Positions 1-7,900 of a stretch of DNA of 22,436 nucleotides are shown here, in pieces. Each line of letters begins with the position of its first letter. Within the stretch, counting starts at the first letter, position 1. Source of the DNA: an uncultured Clostridia bacterium (GTDB lineage Bacteria > Bacillota > Clostridia > Christensenellales > Borkfalkiaceae); NCBI GenBank assembly GCA_947629605.1, contig CANREK010000186.1, forward strand, positions 1 to 22,436, written 5' to 3'. The position numbers and the translations under genes were made by a program. The notes beneath the pieces are model-generated. The model saw only the letters and a program-made list of their open reading frames with translations, was not told the DNA's origin and did not search any database.

Positions 1-22
1 AAGCAAAGAAATGTTCGAAATC

Positions 23-358
23 TCATTCCCACTTCAACGTTTCGCCGCCCAAAATGTGGATGTGCAGGTGCTTGACGGTCTGGCCCGCCGATTCGCCCTG
101 ATTGACGACGAGCCGATACCCGTCCGCAAGGCCCAAAGAGGGCGCAAGCGTCGCGATCTTGGCGAGCATGCGTCCGAGCAGGGCCTCCCGCGCCCCGTTC
201 AGCTCCGAAAGATAGGCAAAATGCTCCTTCGGCACGCAGAGCAGGTGCACCTTTGCGATGGGCGCGATGTCCTTAAAGATGAGCATCTCCCCGTCCTCAT
301 ACACCTTTGCCGACGGGATCTCTCCCGCGATGATCTTGCAGAAAATACAGTTTTCCAT
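23..358 (-). CDS. HIT-family (histidine triad) nucleotide hydrolase, Hint-like
   Basis: The 111-residue product is a normal-sized Hint-type HIT protein. These cytosolic enzymes hydrolyse purine nucleoside phosphoramidates or related adenylates through a histidine triad. The sequence opens with the family's Cys-x-x-Cys pair (C4, C7, in NCIFCKII), carries the mid-protein VPKEH segment (H46) and ends with the triad HLHIHIL (H97, H99, H101). The catalytic residues are therefore intact. The ATG at 358 follows the mtaB stop by one base and has a GAGGAG ribosome site seven bases upstream, so it is translated as the last visible gene of the prmA operon. A HIT gene directly after mtaB is a recurrent arrangement in Firmicutes. 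The true substrate cannot be told from sequence. The gene is complete and only 22 bases of the window lie beyond it, so any further operon member is out of view. Confidence 0.93.
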   Translation of the reverse strand: MENCIFCKIIAGEIPSAKVYEDGEMLIFKDIAPIAKVHLLCVPKEHFAYLSELNGAREALLGRMLAKIATLAPSLGLADGYRLVVNQGESAGQTVKHLHIHILGGETLKWE

Positions 359-359
359 G

Positions 360-1622
360 TCAAATCTCCTCTATAATTTCGGCGTGAAGGCCGTCTTTTT
401 CCCGAGTTCCGAGGCGGACACGGTAGAGCCCGCCCTCCCGCGCCTGTTCGTTGTAGACGCGCAAGTAATTTTCGGTATATCCCCCGTCCGATTCAAAGAG
501 AGCGATCCCCTCTCTTCCCGAAAAGCGCAGAAGATACCGATCTTCCGCCTCTTCCGCCGCCTGTAACATGCGCCCCATGCGCTCCTTTTTGACGGAGGGG
601 GGGACATCTTTCATCTTGTAGGCGACCGTCCCCTCGCGCGGGGAGAAGGGGAAGGCGTGCACCCGCGCAAAGCCCGCCTCTTTCAATATGGAAAGAGAAT
701 CCGCAAAGTCCTCCTCGGTCTCGGTGGGAAAGCCGACGATGATATCCGTCGTGATGGCGGCATCGGGGAAGTGGCGGTAGATGCGTTCGCACGCCATAAG
801 ATACTCTTCGCGCGTATAGTGGCGGTTCATGGCTTTGAGTACGGCCGTCGAGCCGCTTTGCAGGGACAGGTGGAAGTGCGGCATGACGTTCCCCGCCGCC
901 TTCATCTGCTCCAAAAACCTCTCGGTGACGACGCCGACTTCGAGCGAACCCAATCGGATCCGCGCGGGCACGTCTTTCATGAGGAGAAGCAGTTCGCCGA
1001 GGCCGATGTCTTGGTCGTGATAGTCGGAAAGATCGATGCCCGTGAGCACGATCTCCTTGGCGGAACAGGCGTTGGCCTCTTGCAGAATGCTCTCCTTGTT
1101 GCGGGAGCGGGACCTGCCGCGAAGGTAGGGAATGAGGCAGTAACTGCAAAAACGGTTACAGCCGTCCTGCACCCGCAGATAGGCGCGGGTCTTGGTCCTC
1201 ATGGGGAAGGGAAGTTCGCAGAAGGAAGTCTCGTTGCCCACCCCCCTACCCCCCTCCTTAGGAGGGGGTAGAGAGGGGGCGGCCTCGGACTGCGCGTCAA
1301 CGGCATCGAGCACTCTGTCCTTATGCACGGCGCCCGAGACGAAGATCACGCCGTCGCGCGAGGAGAAGGCCGCGGGGTCGTGCTCGGAGGCACAGCCGCA
1401 GACGATGACGGGGGCGTCGGGGTTGAATTTCTTCATCCGCGCGACCGCCTGTCGGGACTTCTTCTCGGCTTCCCGCGTCACGGCGCAGGTGTTGAGAAGG
1501 TACAAATCGGCATAGCCGAGCTCGTCGGTGACTTCATAGCCGCGGTCCATGAGCCCGCGCATGAGGGAGGCTGATTCGACCTCATTCAGTTTGCACCCGA
1601 GGGTGAATACGCACGCCTTCAT
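360..1622 (-). CDS. mtaB: tRNA t6A37 methylthiotransferase MtaB (radical SAM)
   Basis: MtaB inserts a methylthio group into N6-threonylcarbamoyladenosine at tRNA position 37, giving ms2t6A. The 420-residue protein has the family layout. An N-terminal methylthiotransferase domain has cluster-ligand cysteines at C10 (LGCKLN), C46 (NTCAVT) and C77 (VCGCASE). A radical SAM core carries the CxxxCxxC motif C155/C159/C162. A short C-terminal TRAM-like region contains GYTENYLRV. All six cysteines are present. The KLNEVES start and the length fit MtaB rather than MiaB or RimO. The ATG overlaps the rsmE stop as ATGA and has GGGAG about seven bases upstream, so translation is probably coupled. The oddity is at residues 114-130: the linker between the two domains is encoded by a G/C palindrome of the kind otherwise found between genes. 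It keeps the frame and probably leaves the enzyme working (inference). Confidence 0.93.
   Translation of the reverse strand: MKACVFTLGCKLNEVESASLMRGLMDRGYEVTDELGYADLYLLNTCAVTREAEKKSRQAVARMKKFNPDAPVIVCGCASEHDPAAFSSRDGVIFVSGAVHKDRVLDAVDAQSEAAPSLPPPKEGGRGVGNETSFCELPFPMRTKTRAYLRVQDGCNRFCSYCLIPYLRGRSRSRNKESILQEANACSAKEIVLTGIDLSDYHDQDIGLGELLLLMKDVPARIRLGSLEVGVVTERFLEQMKAAGNVMPHFHLSLQSGSTAVLKAMNRHYTREEYLMACERIYRHFPDAAITTDIIVGFPTETEEDFADSLSILKEAGFARVHAFPFSPREGTVAYKMKDVPPSVKKERMGRMLQAAEEAEDRYLLRFSGREGIALFESDGGYTENYLRVYNEQAREGGLYRVRLGTREKDGLHAEIIEEI
1238..1285. repeat. G/C-rich palindrome inside mtaB
   Basis: A near-perfect inverted repeat has arms CTACCCCCCTCC and GGAGGGGGTAG with a three-base centre and a one-base length difference. 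It is flanked by further C-run and G-run arms. It is translated in frame as a Pro/Gly-rich segment within mtaB residues 114-130 (around LPPPKEGGRGVG). It resembles the C-run/G-run palindrome at 22261-22371 in style but not closely enough to call the same family. Confidence 0.6.
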
Positions 1623-2335
1623 TGAAGTTCTCCCGCCCTGTACATGACGACGGACAAAAGAGCGATGGCCGCCGTCTCAGCCCTGAGGATGCGTTTCCCG
1701 AGGGAAATGCCCAAAAACCCGCTGCGCTTTGCAAGGGCGAATTCTTCCTCGGTAAATCCCCCTTCCGAACCGACGACGAGGCAAAATGAGGCACCCATGT
1801 CCGGGACCTCCCCCTCGCTTTTTTCCAGAAACTCACATGCGAAGAGCTTGTTTTGATACCCCTCGGATGCGGACATGGCCCCCGCAAAATCGTCAAAGTA
1901 CTCCACTTCGGGCACGCGGGAGCGGAGGCACTGCTTGGCGGCCTCCCTGGCGACGCGGCGGAGCCGTTCGAGCTTATTTTCGTTCATGTAGGCGGCGCAG
2001 TACCGCGAGGAGAACACGCCGATCCTGTTTGCGCCGAGCTCGGTCGCCTTCTGCACGACGAGCTCCGTCTTGTCCCCTTTGAGGGCGCCGATGAGGAGAA
2101 ACACGTCGGCGCCGGGCTCCCTGTCTGTCGGTTTTTCGCCGATGACATGGAGGGTGAAGCTCCCCTTTTCGCTCTTTTCCACGATGGCGGAGAACTCCCT
2201 GCCCGAGCCGTCGAGGAGAGTCACTTCGTCACCGACGCCGAGCCGCAGAACGGTGTGCGCGTGGCGGTATTCCTCCCCCGTGAGCAGGACTTCGCTTTCG
2301 ATCTTATCCACAAAGAAACGCTTGGGTGCAGACAT
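1619..2335 (-). CDS. rsmE: 16S rRNA (uracil-1498-N3)-methyltransferase RsmE
   Basis: RsmE is a SPOUT-class methyltransferase that methylates N3 of U1498 in 16S rRNA of the 30S subunit. The 238-residue product shows the family signatures in order: a PUA-like N-terminal domain opening with KRFFVD; LKGDK at about residue 85; QKATELGA at 95-102; EAAKQCLR at 131-138; the SAM-binding VGSEGGF at 188-194; and LGKRILRAETAA at 212-223, which belongs to the knotted cofactor site. Two ATGs sit side by side at 2338 and 2335. The ribosome site GAGGAGG lies two bases from the first and five from the second, so 2335 is preferred; the alternative adds one residue. The start overlaps the prmA stop and the stop overlaps the mtaB start, which implies translational coupling along the operon. 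Confidence 0.93.
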   Translation of the reverse strand: MSAPKRFFVDKIESEVLLTGEEYRHAHTVLRLGVGDEVTLLDGSGREFSAIVEKSEKGSFTLHVIGEKPTDREPGADVFLLIGALKGDKTELVVQKATELGANRIGVFSSRYCAAYMNENKLERLRRVAREAAKQCLRSRVPEVEYFDDFAGAMSASEGYQNKLFACEFLEKSEGEVPDMGASFCLVVGSEGGFTEEEFALAKRSGFLGISLGKRILRAETAAIALLSVVMYRAGELQ

Positions 2336-3279
2336 CATGCCCTCCTCAGTGCAAGGGCGACCCATTCGCCCCGCCGCACTTCCCGCAAGAGAGAAAGTCC
2401 CGCCGCCCCGAAGGCGGCCTTTACCTTGTCCGCCCGATCGGGAAGGATGCCCGAGAGGATGACGGCGCCCCCTTCCTTCAAATGAGAGGGAATGGCGGGC
2501 GCGAGGTGGACCAAAATCTCCGCCGTGATGTTGGCGAGGATGAGGTCGGCCTTCATCGAGGTATCGTCGACGAGGTTGCTCTCCTTGACGGTGACGAGGT
2601 TCTCGACGCCGTTTTTCTCGGCATTGTGCTTACTGCTTGCCACGGCGATGGGGTCGATGTCGGTGAGGAAGCACTGCCCCGCCCCGAGTTTGGCGGCCGC
2701 GATGCCCAAGATCCCGCTCCCGCAGCCGACGTCGAGCACGACGTCGCCGCCTTGGAGGAAGTCCTGCATGAGCTCCACACACATCGCCGTCGTCTCGTGT
2801 TCCCCCGTGCCGAAGGCCATGTTGGAATCGAGCACGACGACCTTTTCGTCAGGCCCCTCTTCGTAGTCGATCCACTCGGGCACGACGACGATATGGTTGA
2901 GATGGATGGGGCGGAAGTGCTTTTTCCAGATGTCGATCCAATCGTCGCCGTCGATGACGCGCTTGGTCTCTTCGAGGGTGCCGAAGGGGATCTCCCCCGC
3001 CGCCCGATCGCGGCAGGCGTAGATCTCTTGCATGATCTTGGGAATTTCCCCCTCTTTCTCGGGGAGAAGGAAGGCTTTGACGAGGACATCGGACCGCGGC
3101 AATGCTTGCAGGGACTCGTCGAGATAGTCCCAAAAGATGCCGTACTGCCCGTTTTGCAGGGCGATGACATCGGCGATATCCGAGACGGCCACCCCGCCCT
3201 CGGTGTAGTTCCAGAGGATGTCGGCGACGAGCTCGCTCGCCTCGCTCGTCGTGTGAACGGTGAGTTCGATATATTTCAT
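2335..3279 (-). CDS. prmA: Ribosomal protein L11 methyltransferase PrmA
   Basis: PrmA is a class I SAM-dependent methyltransferase that methylates lysines and the N-terminus of ribosomal protein L11. The 314-residue product, close to the usual length, starts MKYIELTVHTTSEASEL, matching the family N-terminus. It continues with WIDIWKKHFRPIHL (about 114-127), MAFGTGEHETT (154-164), the SAM-binding VLDVGCGSGILGIAAA (181-196), the acidic ribose-binding TDIDP (206-210) and the catalytic-loop ANITAEIL (249-256). The frame stays open upstream to an ATG at 3336, but that would place the promoter inside the gene and add 19 non-family residues. The ATG at 3279 is preferred. It has no Shine-Dalgarno sequence, and the promoter predicts transcription starting on it. 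It is the first gene of the operon with rsmE, mtaB and the HIT gene. Confidence 0.94.
   Translation of the reverse strand: MKYIELTVHTTSEASELVADILWNYTEGGVAVSDIADVIALQNGQYGIFWDYLDESLQALPRSDVLVKAFLLPEKEGEIPKIMQEIYACRDRAAGEIPFGTLEETKRVIDGDDWIDIWKKHFRPIHLNHIVVVPEWIDYEEGPDEKVVVLDSNMAFGTGEHETTAMCVELMQDFLQGGDVVLDVGCGSGILGIAAAKLGAGQCFLTDIDPIAVASSKHNAEKNGVENLVTVKESNLVDDTSMKADLILANITAEILVHLAPAIPSHLKEGGAVILSGILPDRADKVKAAFGAAGLSLLREVRRGEWVALALRRA
2341..2347 (-). promoter_or_regulatory. rsmE ribosome-binding site inside the end of prmA
   Basis: GAGGAGG on the minus strand, within the last codons of prmA, is followed by GC and then two consecutive ATG codons. Spacing favours the second ATG (2335). Confidence 0.7.
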
Positions 3280-3285
3280 GCGTTT

Positions 3286-3314
3286 ATTATAGAATACCGC
3301 GCCGAAAAAGTCAA
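3286..3314 (-). promoter_or_regulatory. Promoter of the prmA-rsmE-mtaB-HIT operon
   Basis: On the minus strand TTGACT (3314-3309) is followed by exactly 17 bases and a perfect TATAAT (3291-3286). Six bases later comes the A of the prmA ATG, where a sigma-A-type start would fall. This implies a leaderless transcript. It agrees with the absence of a ribosome-binding site. Confidence 0.8.
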
Positions 3315-3330
3315 GAAAAACCCACCGTAC

Positions 3331-3491
3331 GCTCATTCTGAGGGAGTGTAGCGAACCGCCCCGCCCGCACGTTCTTTATGGTGTCGAAGGGCGGCACGAG
3401 CGCCCTAAGGCGCGAAGTAAGAATCCCGGCAAACGGGCGGAGTAACATGCTTCCGTAGGCTTCATGGCCTTCACGTTCGTTCAGCATGAGC
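3331..3491. repeat. Dispersed inverted-end repeat element, copy 1 (composite)
   Basis: It begins GCTCATTCTGAG and ends TTCAGCATGAGC, an imperfect inverted pair. Its right part (3421-3492) matches 3563-3634 of copy 2 with only a few differences, at a constant offset of 142 bases. Unlike copy 2 it contains the 45-bp segment 3358-3402, so it looks like a longer or composite version. Confidence 0.65.
3358..3402. repeat. 45-bp dispersed direct repeat, copy 1
   Basis: This is identical to 22392-22436 at 44 of 45 positions (T at 3382 against C at 22416) and in the same orientation, 19 kb away. The second copy is cut by the window edge, so the shared stretch may be longer. Confidence 0.8.
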
Positions 3492-3533
3492 GTGCACTTC
3501 GGCGCACTCTTTTTTTGCCGCTCGGACTACGCC

Positions 3534-3633
3534 GCTCATTCTGAGCCCCCTTGTGGGGCGAAGAATCCCAGCAAACGGGCGGAGCAACATGCTTCCGTAG
3601 GTTTCATGGCCTTCACATGCGCTCAGCATGAGC
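3534..3633. repeat. Dispersed inverted-end repeat element, copy 2 (100 bp)
   Basis: The ends GCTCATTCTGAGC and GCTCAGCATGAGC are inverted repeats matching at 12 of 13 positions. An inner hairpin CCCC-TTGT-GGGG follows the left end. There is no coding capacity. Size, inverted ends and intergenic location resemble REP or MITE-like elements; no target-site duplication is obvious. Confidence 0.65.
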
Positions 3634-3680
3634 GGCGGCGTGGTGCCTCACATGCCACCCGAGGAGAAAGCATATTCCGC

Positions 3681-3709
3681 TTGCGTTTTGGGGGAAACTC
3701 TGCTATAAT
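3681..3709 (+). promoter_or_regulatory. Promoter with extended -10 for the DUF898-like gene
   Basis: TTGCGT (3681-3686) is a weak -35 box. It is followed by 17 bases and a perfect TATAAT (3704-3709) preceded by TGC, giving an extended -10. The predicted start is near 3716, leaving a leader of about 24 bases with GGAG ahead of the ATG at 3740. Confidence 0.75.
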
Positions 3710-3739
3710 CATGACAAATACGGTCGGAGCAGAGCTACA

Positions 3740-4771
3740 ATGGATGACGAAATTTTAGAAGGCGAAAAGTGCGAAACAACCGCTTCCGCATCATACTATG
3801 ACGGCGATTTGCTGACGAATTGGTTTTTCTCCGTCGTCTCCTTTTTTTGCAGAACGCTCACGCTCGACGTCGCCGCCCCCATCGTCGTCTGTTTGAGGCT
3901 GCGCTGGCGGGCCGAGCACACCCATCTCAACGGCAGACGGATGATCTTTACGGGAAAAATCCGCGACTTATTTGCGAAAAACGCACTCTGGGTCCTCCTC
4001 TCCGTCGTCACGCTCGGCGTCTATGTCCCTTTCAAGATGCTGAAAATGGCGAAGTGGGAGACCGCGCATTTCCACTTTGTCGGCGTTCCCGAATCCAACT
4101 ATGACGTCGAAAAATCGGAGCTCGATTTCAAGTGGTACGCCTATTTCGGGCTCAATGTGTTGAGTTTTTTGGGCAATCTTCTCACGCTCGGCATCGCGCA
4201 GTATTGGCTCTTCGTCTTAAAGGAGCGCAAAGTCACGGAGCACACGAGGATCGACGGGCATGCGCTCGAATTCCACGCCACCGCGGGGAACTATTTCAAG
4301 AAAAAAGTTCTGTGGGCGATCTACACCGCACTTAGTTTAGGGATTTACACCATCTTCTTGAAGGGCAAACTGTTGCGCTGGAAGATCTCGAATACCCACG
4401 TACTTTCGCCCGAGACGATGATCTTCATTGAGGAAGTCGCGGCTTCGCAACCGACCCATCCCGCAAATACGCGCGCATATGTTGCATTTTTTTTGTTTTT
4501 CCCGACGGCGATTTTTTTGGCGGGCGCGTGGGCGGCCAAGGTCCTCTGCGTGCACGGGCCCCAAAATTTCGTCTCGTATGTGCCCTTGATCCTGCTGTTT
4601 GCGGCCGCTGTTTTGACCGTTTTGAGCATGATCATGGCGGCAAAGGCCTATCAATTTTCACTGAAAGTTTACAGCGCGAAACATTTATCGATCTTTCTCA
4701 TCGTCCTCTACTCCCTCCTTTCCCTCCTCTGCATCGCCATCTTCGTCGCCCTTCTTATCCTTTTAATTTGA
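3740..4771 (+). CDS. DUF898/YjgN-like multi-pass membrane protein with internal duplication
   Basis: The 343-residue integral membrane protein contains two copies of one module. Module 1 covers residues about 24-113 and module 2 about 129-220. Each has a hydrophobic segment and then a shared pattern: HT-x-hydrophobic-(N/D)G, a short link, F(A/K)K-x-x-LW, an L-(S/T)-LG-(V/I)-Y segment, and KW or RWK ending in an H. This pattern recalls the DUF898 (YjgN) family, whose function is unknown; the match is by eye. After residue 245 come three strongly hydrophobic stretches (about 246-270, 278-302 and 316-343) with almost no residues after the last, so the C-terminus ends in the membrane. T runs of eight (4487-4494) and seven (4512-4518) bases encode the first of these. 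The gene has its own promoter and terminator and converges on the giant surface-protein gene. A functional link is not shown. Confidence 0.8.
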   Translation: MDDEILEGEKCETTASASYYDGDLLTNWFFSVVSFFCRTLTLDVAAPIVVCLRLRWRAEHTHLNGRRMIFTGKIRDLFAKNALWVLLSVVTLGVYVPFKMLKMAKWETAHFHFVGVPESNYDVEKSELDFKWYAYFGLNVLSFLGNLLTLGIAQYWLFVLKERKVTEHTRIDGHALEFHATAGNYFKKKVLWAIYTALSLGIYTIFLKGKLLRWKISNTHVLSPETMIFIEEVAASQPTHPANTRAYVAFFLFFPTAIFLAGAWAAKVLCVHGPQNFVSYVPLILLFAAAVLTVLSMIMAAKAYQFSLKVYSAKHLSIFLIVLYSLLSLLCIAIFVALLILLI

Positions 4772-4813
4772 TAGATCCGCCGCCCATGTCGGACTATGTT
4801 CCCCAAAAATTTT

Positions 4814-4841
4814 GCCCTCTCGCTTTGAGAGGGCATTTTTT
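4814..4841 (+). terminator. Rho-independent terminator after the DUF898-like gene
   Basis: A perfect 8-bp stem GCCCTCTC/GAGAGGGC with a five-base loop is followed, after one A, by six Ts. It lies 43 bases past the stop codon. Confidence 0.88.
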
Positions 4842-4890
4842 GTTGTTTGCCGAAGTGTTGCGGGCAGTTCGGGAACCGCCTTGCGGAGAG

Positions 4891-4936
4891 AAAAAAGATC
4901 GCGTTCCGGCGATCGGATGACCGTTGGAACGCGATC
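4891..4936 (-). terminator. Rho-independent terminator of the giant surface-protein gene
   Basis: Read on the minus strand, a perfect 11-bp stem (4936-4926 with 4907-4897, GATCGCGTTCC/GGAACGCGATC) with an 18-base loop is followed immediately by six Ts. It begins 22 bases after the stop codon at 4959. It lies back to back with the plus-strand terminator at 4814-4841. Confidence 0.85.
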
Positions 4937-4958
4937 GGTTCAATTGTTGTTTCGGCGA

Positions 4959-7900
4959 TTATTCATCGCTTTCGGGGCTGTCGGGGGTCTCCTCTACGCC
5001 TTCGGCGCCCGCGGTCTCCTTCTTCTTGCGGAACACAAGGAAGGCGGTGACGGCTGCGGCCGCGCAGACGAGGGCGATGATGCCGATGACGAGCGCTGCG
5101 ACTTCGACCGCCGAAGAGCTCTCCTCGGCCACGGGCCTCTTGACGAGTTCTTCGAGGATCTCCACTGCCGAGACGTTGTTGCGGAAGCTGATGACGGCAT
5201 ATTCGACGTCGTTGTCGTTTTCGGCGTTCTCGATGTAGTAGATGGCTTCATCGTAGTAGCCCTTGACGAGCTTGGCGTTGGCTTCGGAGTAGACCTTGTT
5301 GAGCTTTTCGGTGAGAGCGTCCCCGTTCACGGCCGCCGTACGGACCGCTGCGGTCACGTTCTCGTCGGAAACACCGTTCAGGATGTTGTCGAGGTACTCG
5401 TTGAGCCAATCGGTGATGTCATCCTTGGCCTCGGTGATGATGGGCGCTTCGTCGAATTCGGCCGTGATCACGAGATCGGATGTGACGTTGGTGAACGTTC
5501 CGACCCAACCCTTAAAGACCTTGCCGTAGACTTCGGGATCGGCGGGCTTGGTCGCACTGCCGCCCTTCGTCACGTTCTGAACGCTGACGACGTTGCCGTT
5601 TGCGACGAACACCACAAGGTATTTGGCGGAAGTGCCCTCGGTCGCCGCATGACGCTTGATGGTCTCCTTTGCGGAAGCCAGCGCGGTCCCGACGGCCGCA
5701 ACGGTCTCGGCGGCGTTGATCTTGGCCTCTTCTTCTGCCACGATCGCATCGTCGGGCATGATGCCGACGCCGGCTGCGTAGATGCGGAGTTCTTGGATCG
5801 CCTGTGCCTTTGCGGAAGCAAGCGCTGCGGCGGCGGAGATCTCACCGCGGATCGCCGTGATCTGAGCCGTTACCGCATCGGTATTAGCGGCGCCTGCGAT
5901 CGCCGTCGTCCATTCGTTCTTCCATGCCACGCCCATCATCTCCGCGTAGGTACGGAGCCGGGTCTCGGCCTGTGCCTTTGCGGAAGCGAGCGTTGCGGCG
6001 GAATCGATCTGTGTCCTGATCTTCTGCGCTTCGGCGGCGACGGCTTCGGCAGTCGTCTGCGCCGTGATCGTGGCTTCCATGTCGGCCGTGAAGGCAACAC
6101 CCTTCATCGCCGCGTAGAGTTTGAGATCTTCGATCGTAGCTTGTTTGTAGCTCGTGAGCGAGTTGTTGCCCGCGGCGGTGTCAATGGCGGTCTTGGCCGC
6201 GTTGAACGCCTCGTCAACGGCCGCTTGTGCGAGTTCGAGCGTGTTATAGGTCCCGCCGAGCTTGACGTTCTGCATCGCGCCGACGGCATCGGTCACTGCC
6301 TTGTCGGAGACCGAGATGCCCTTTTCAAGCGCGTAGAGACGGAGCTCTTCGACCTTGCTTTGGATGTAGCTTGCGAGCGTTGCTATGTTGTCGATCTCGG
6401 CATAGATCTTGCCCGCCGCCTCTTCGATCGTCGAGGCAAAGGCGCAAGCGTCGATCGTCTCGGTCCAAACTTCGTTCCAAGCCACGCCCTTCATCGCTGC
6501 GTAGAGACGGAGCTCTTTGAGCGTTTCGGCCTTGACGGAGGCGAGGTCTGCAAGGGCGTCGATCGCGTCGCGGACTTCTGCGACCGCAACTTCGAGCGTA
6601 TAGTTGTCGGTAGCGTCGTTGAGGGTGTCTGCCCATTCGCTGTCCCAAGCGACGCCCACGGTCGCCGCGTAGATGCGGAGATCTTCAAGCGCCTGTGCTT
6701 TGGCCGTGTTGAATACGGCAATGGCATCGATCTCGGCACCGATCTTTTCGCCCGCTGCGTCGACTTCATCGACGGTCGTGGCGGATCCGATCTGCGTATC
6801 CCATGCATCGTCCCAAGCGACGTCTTTCGCCGCCGCGTAGATGCCGAGATCTTCCAGCGCCTCTGCCTTGGCCGTGGCAAGTGCGGCGATCTCATCGATC
6901 TGCGCCTTGATCTGTGCGGCCATGAGCTCGGCCTCTGCGACCGTTCCCTGCGTCAGAATGAGATTTTCCATGTCGGCCGTGAACTCAACGTCCTTGGCGG
7001 CCGCATAGAGTTTGAGTGCATCGACGACGGCCTTCTTGCCCGCGGCGGTGTCCTCTGCCGCGCTCTGCTTGTCGATATTCTCCTTGGCCGTGTAGAGCAA
7101 GCTGTCGATCCTTGCCTTGGCGTTGGCAAGATCCAGATCCTCCGTCACCTTCACCGCCTGCATCGCTTCGATGGCGCTCTTGACGATATCATCGGACAGT
7201 TTCACGCCCTTTTCGATGGCGTAGAAGCGGAGTTCGTTGACCTTGCTCTCGATGTACGCGGCGAGTGCGTTCTCGTCGTCGTGCTTCTTGATGTGATCGT
7301 CGAGCAGCGTCTTCGCCTCTTTGGCCTTTTCTTCGAGATCTTTGGCGTTCTTTGCCTCTTTGAGAAGGTCGGTGACTGCTGCGAGGGTGTCTTGATGCTC
7401 GCCATCACCGAGGTCGTGACCGTGCGATGCCGCATGGGTGCGGAGCCCGAGCAACGCGTCGAGGTAGAGGTTGTAGTACTCTTCGACATCGTCACGCGCT
7501 TCTTCGAGGGCCGTGTTGACGCCGCTAATATCGCCGGCTGCATCGATCGCCGCTACGCCAAGCGTGTAAGCGTCGACTTCAAGTCCCGTGCGAGGTTCGG
7601 CGAATGCTTTGAGTTCTTCCTTCGCAGTGCCCTTTCTCTTGTTAAGTGCTGCTGTAAGGTCGGCGTCGCGAATATCGTCGATGACTTTCTTCGCGGCATT
7701 CACTGCGGTGGTGATCCCATCTTCGTTCTTCGCATTTTTGATCGCGTCATAATCGATTCTGGAATCGTCGGGATCGACGCCGTTGAGCACCGCATAGGTG
7801 CGGACACCCGCCACGGCGGTGGTGAGCTTGCCGTTGAATTCGGTCACGGCGAGGAGCGCCCCGCGGAGCTGCATTTCCACATCGGGAATGGTCGTGGCCG

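Larger units (their letters stand above)
3280..3739. other. Intergenic region filled with dispersed repeats
   Basis: This stretch separates two divergent transcription units. It contains the prmA promoter, two related copies of an inverted-end repeat element, a 45-bp segment shared with the window's right edge, and the promoter of the plus-strand membrane-protein gene. I see no credible gene or RNA here; short open frames across it only read through the repeats. Confidence 0.7.

Noticed and set aside
3280..3336. Longer prmA start at 3336
   Set aside because: It would translate the TTGACT/TATAAT promoter and add residues not seen in PrmA proteins. MKYIELTV at 3279 matches the family N-terminus.
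3487..3516. Hairpin followed by a T7 run on the plus strand, as a terminator
   Set aside because: The stem has a mismatch and a wobble pair, and no plus-strand gene lies upstream that would need it. It is probably part of the repeat boundary.
3486..3758. A 90-codon plus-strand open frame between the divergent units
   Set aside because: It runs through the dispersed repeat elements and the promoter of the downstream gene and overlaps its start. No protein-like features are seen.
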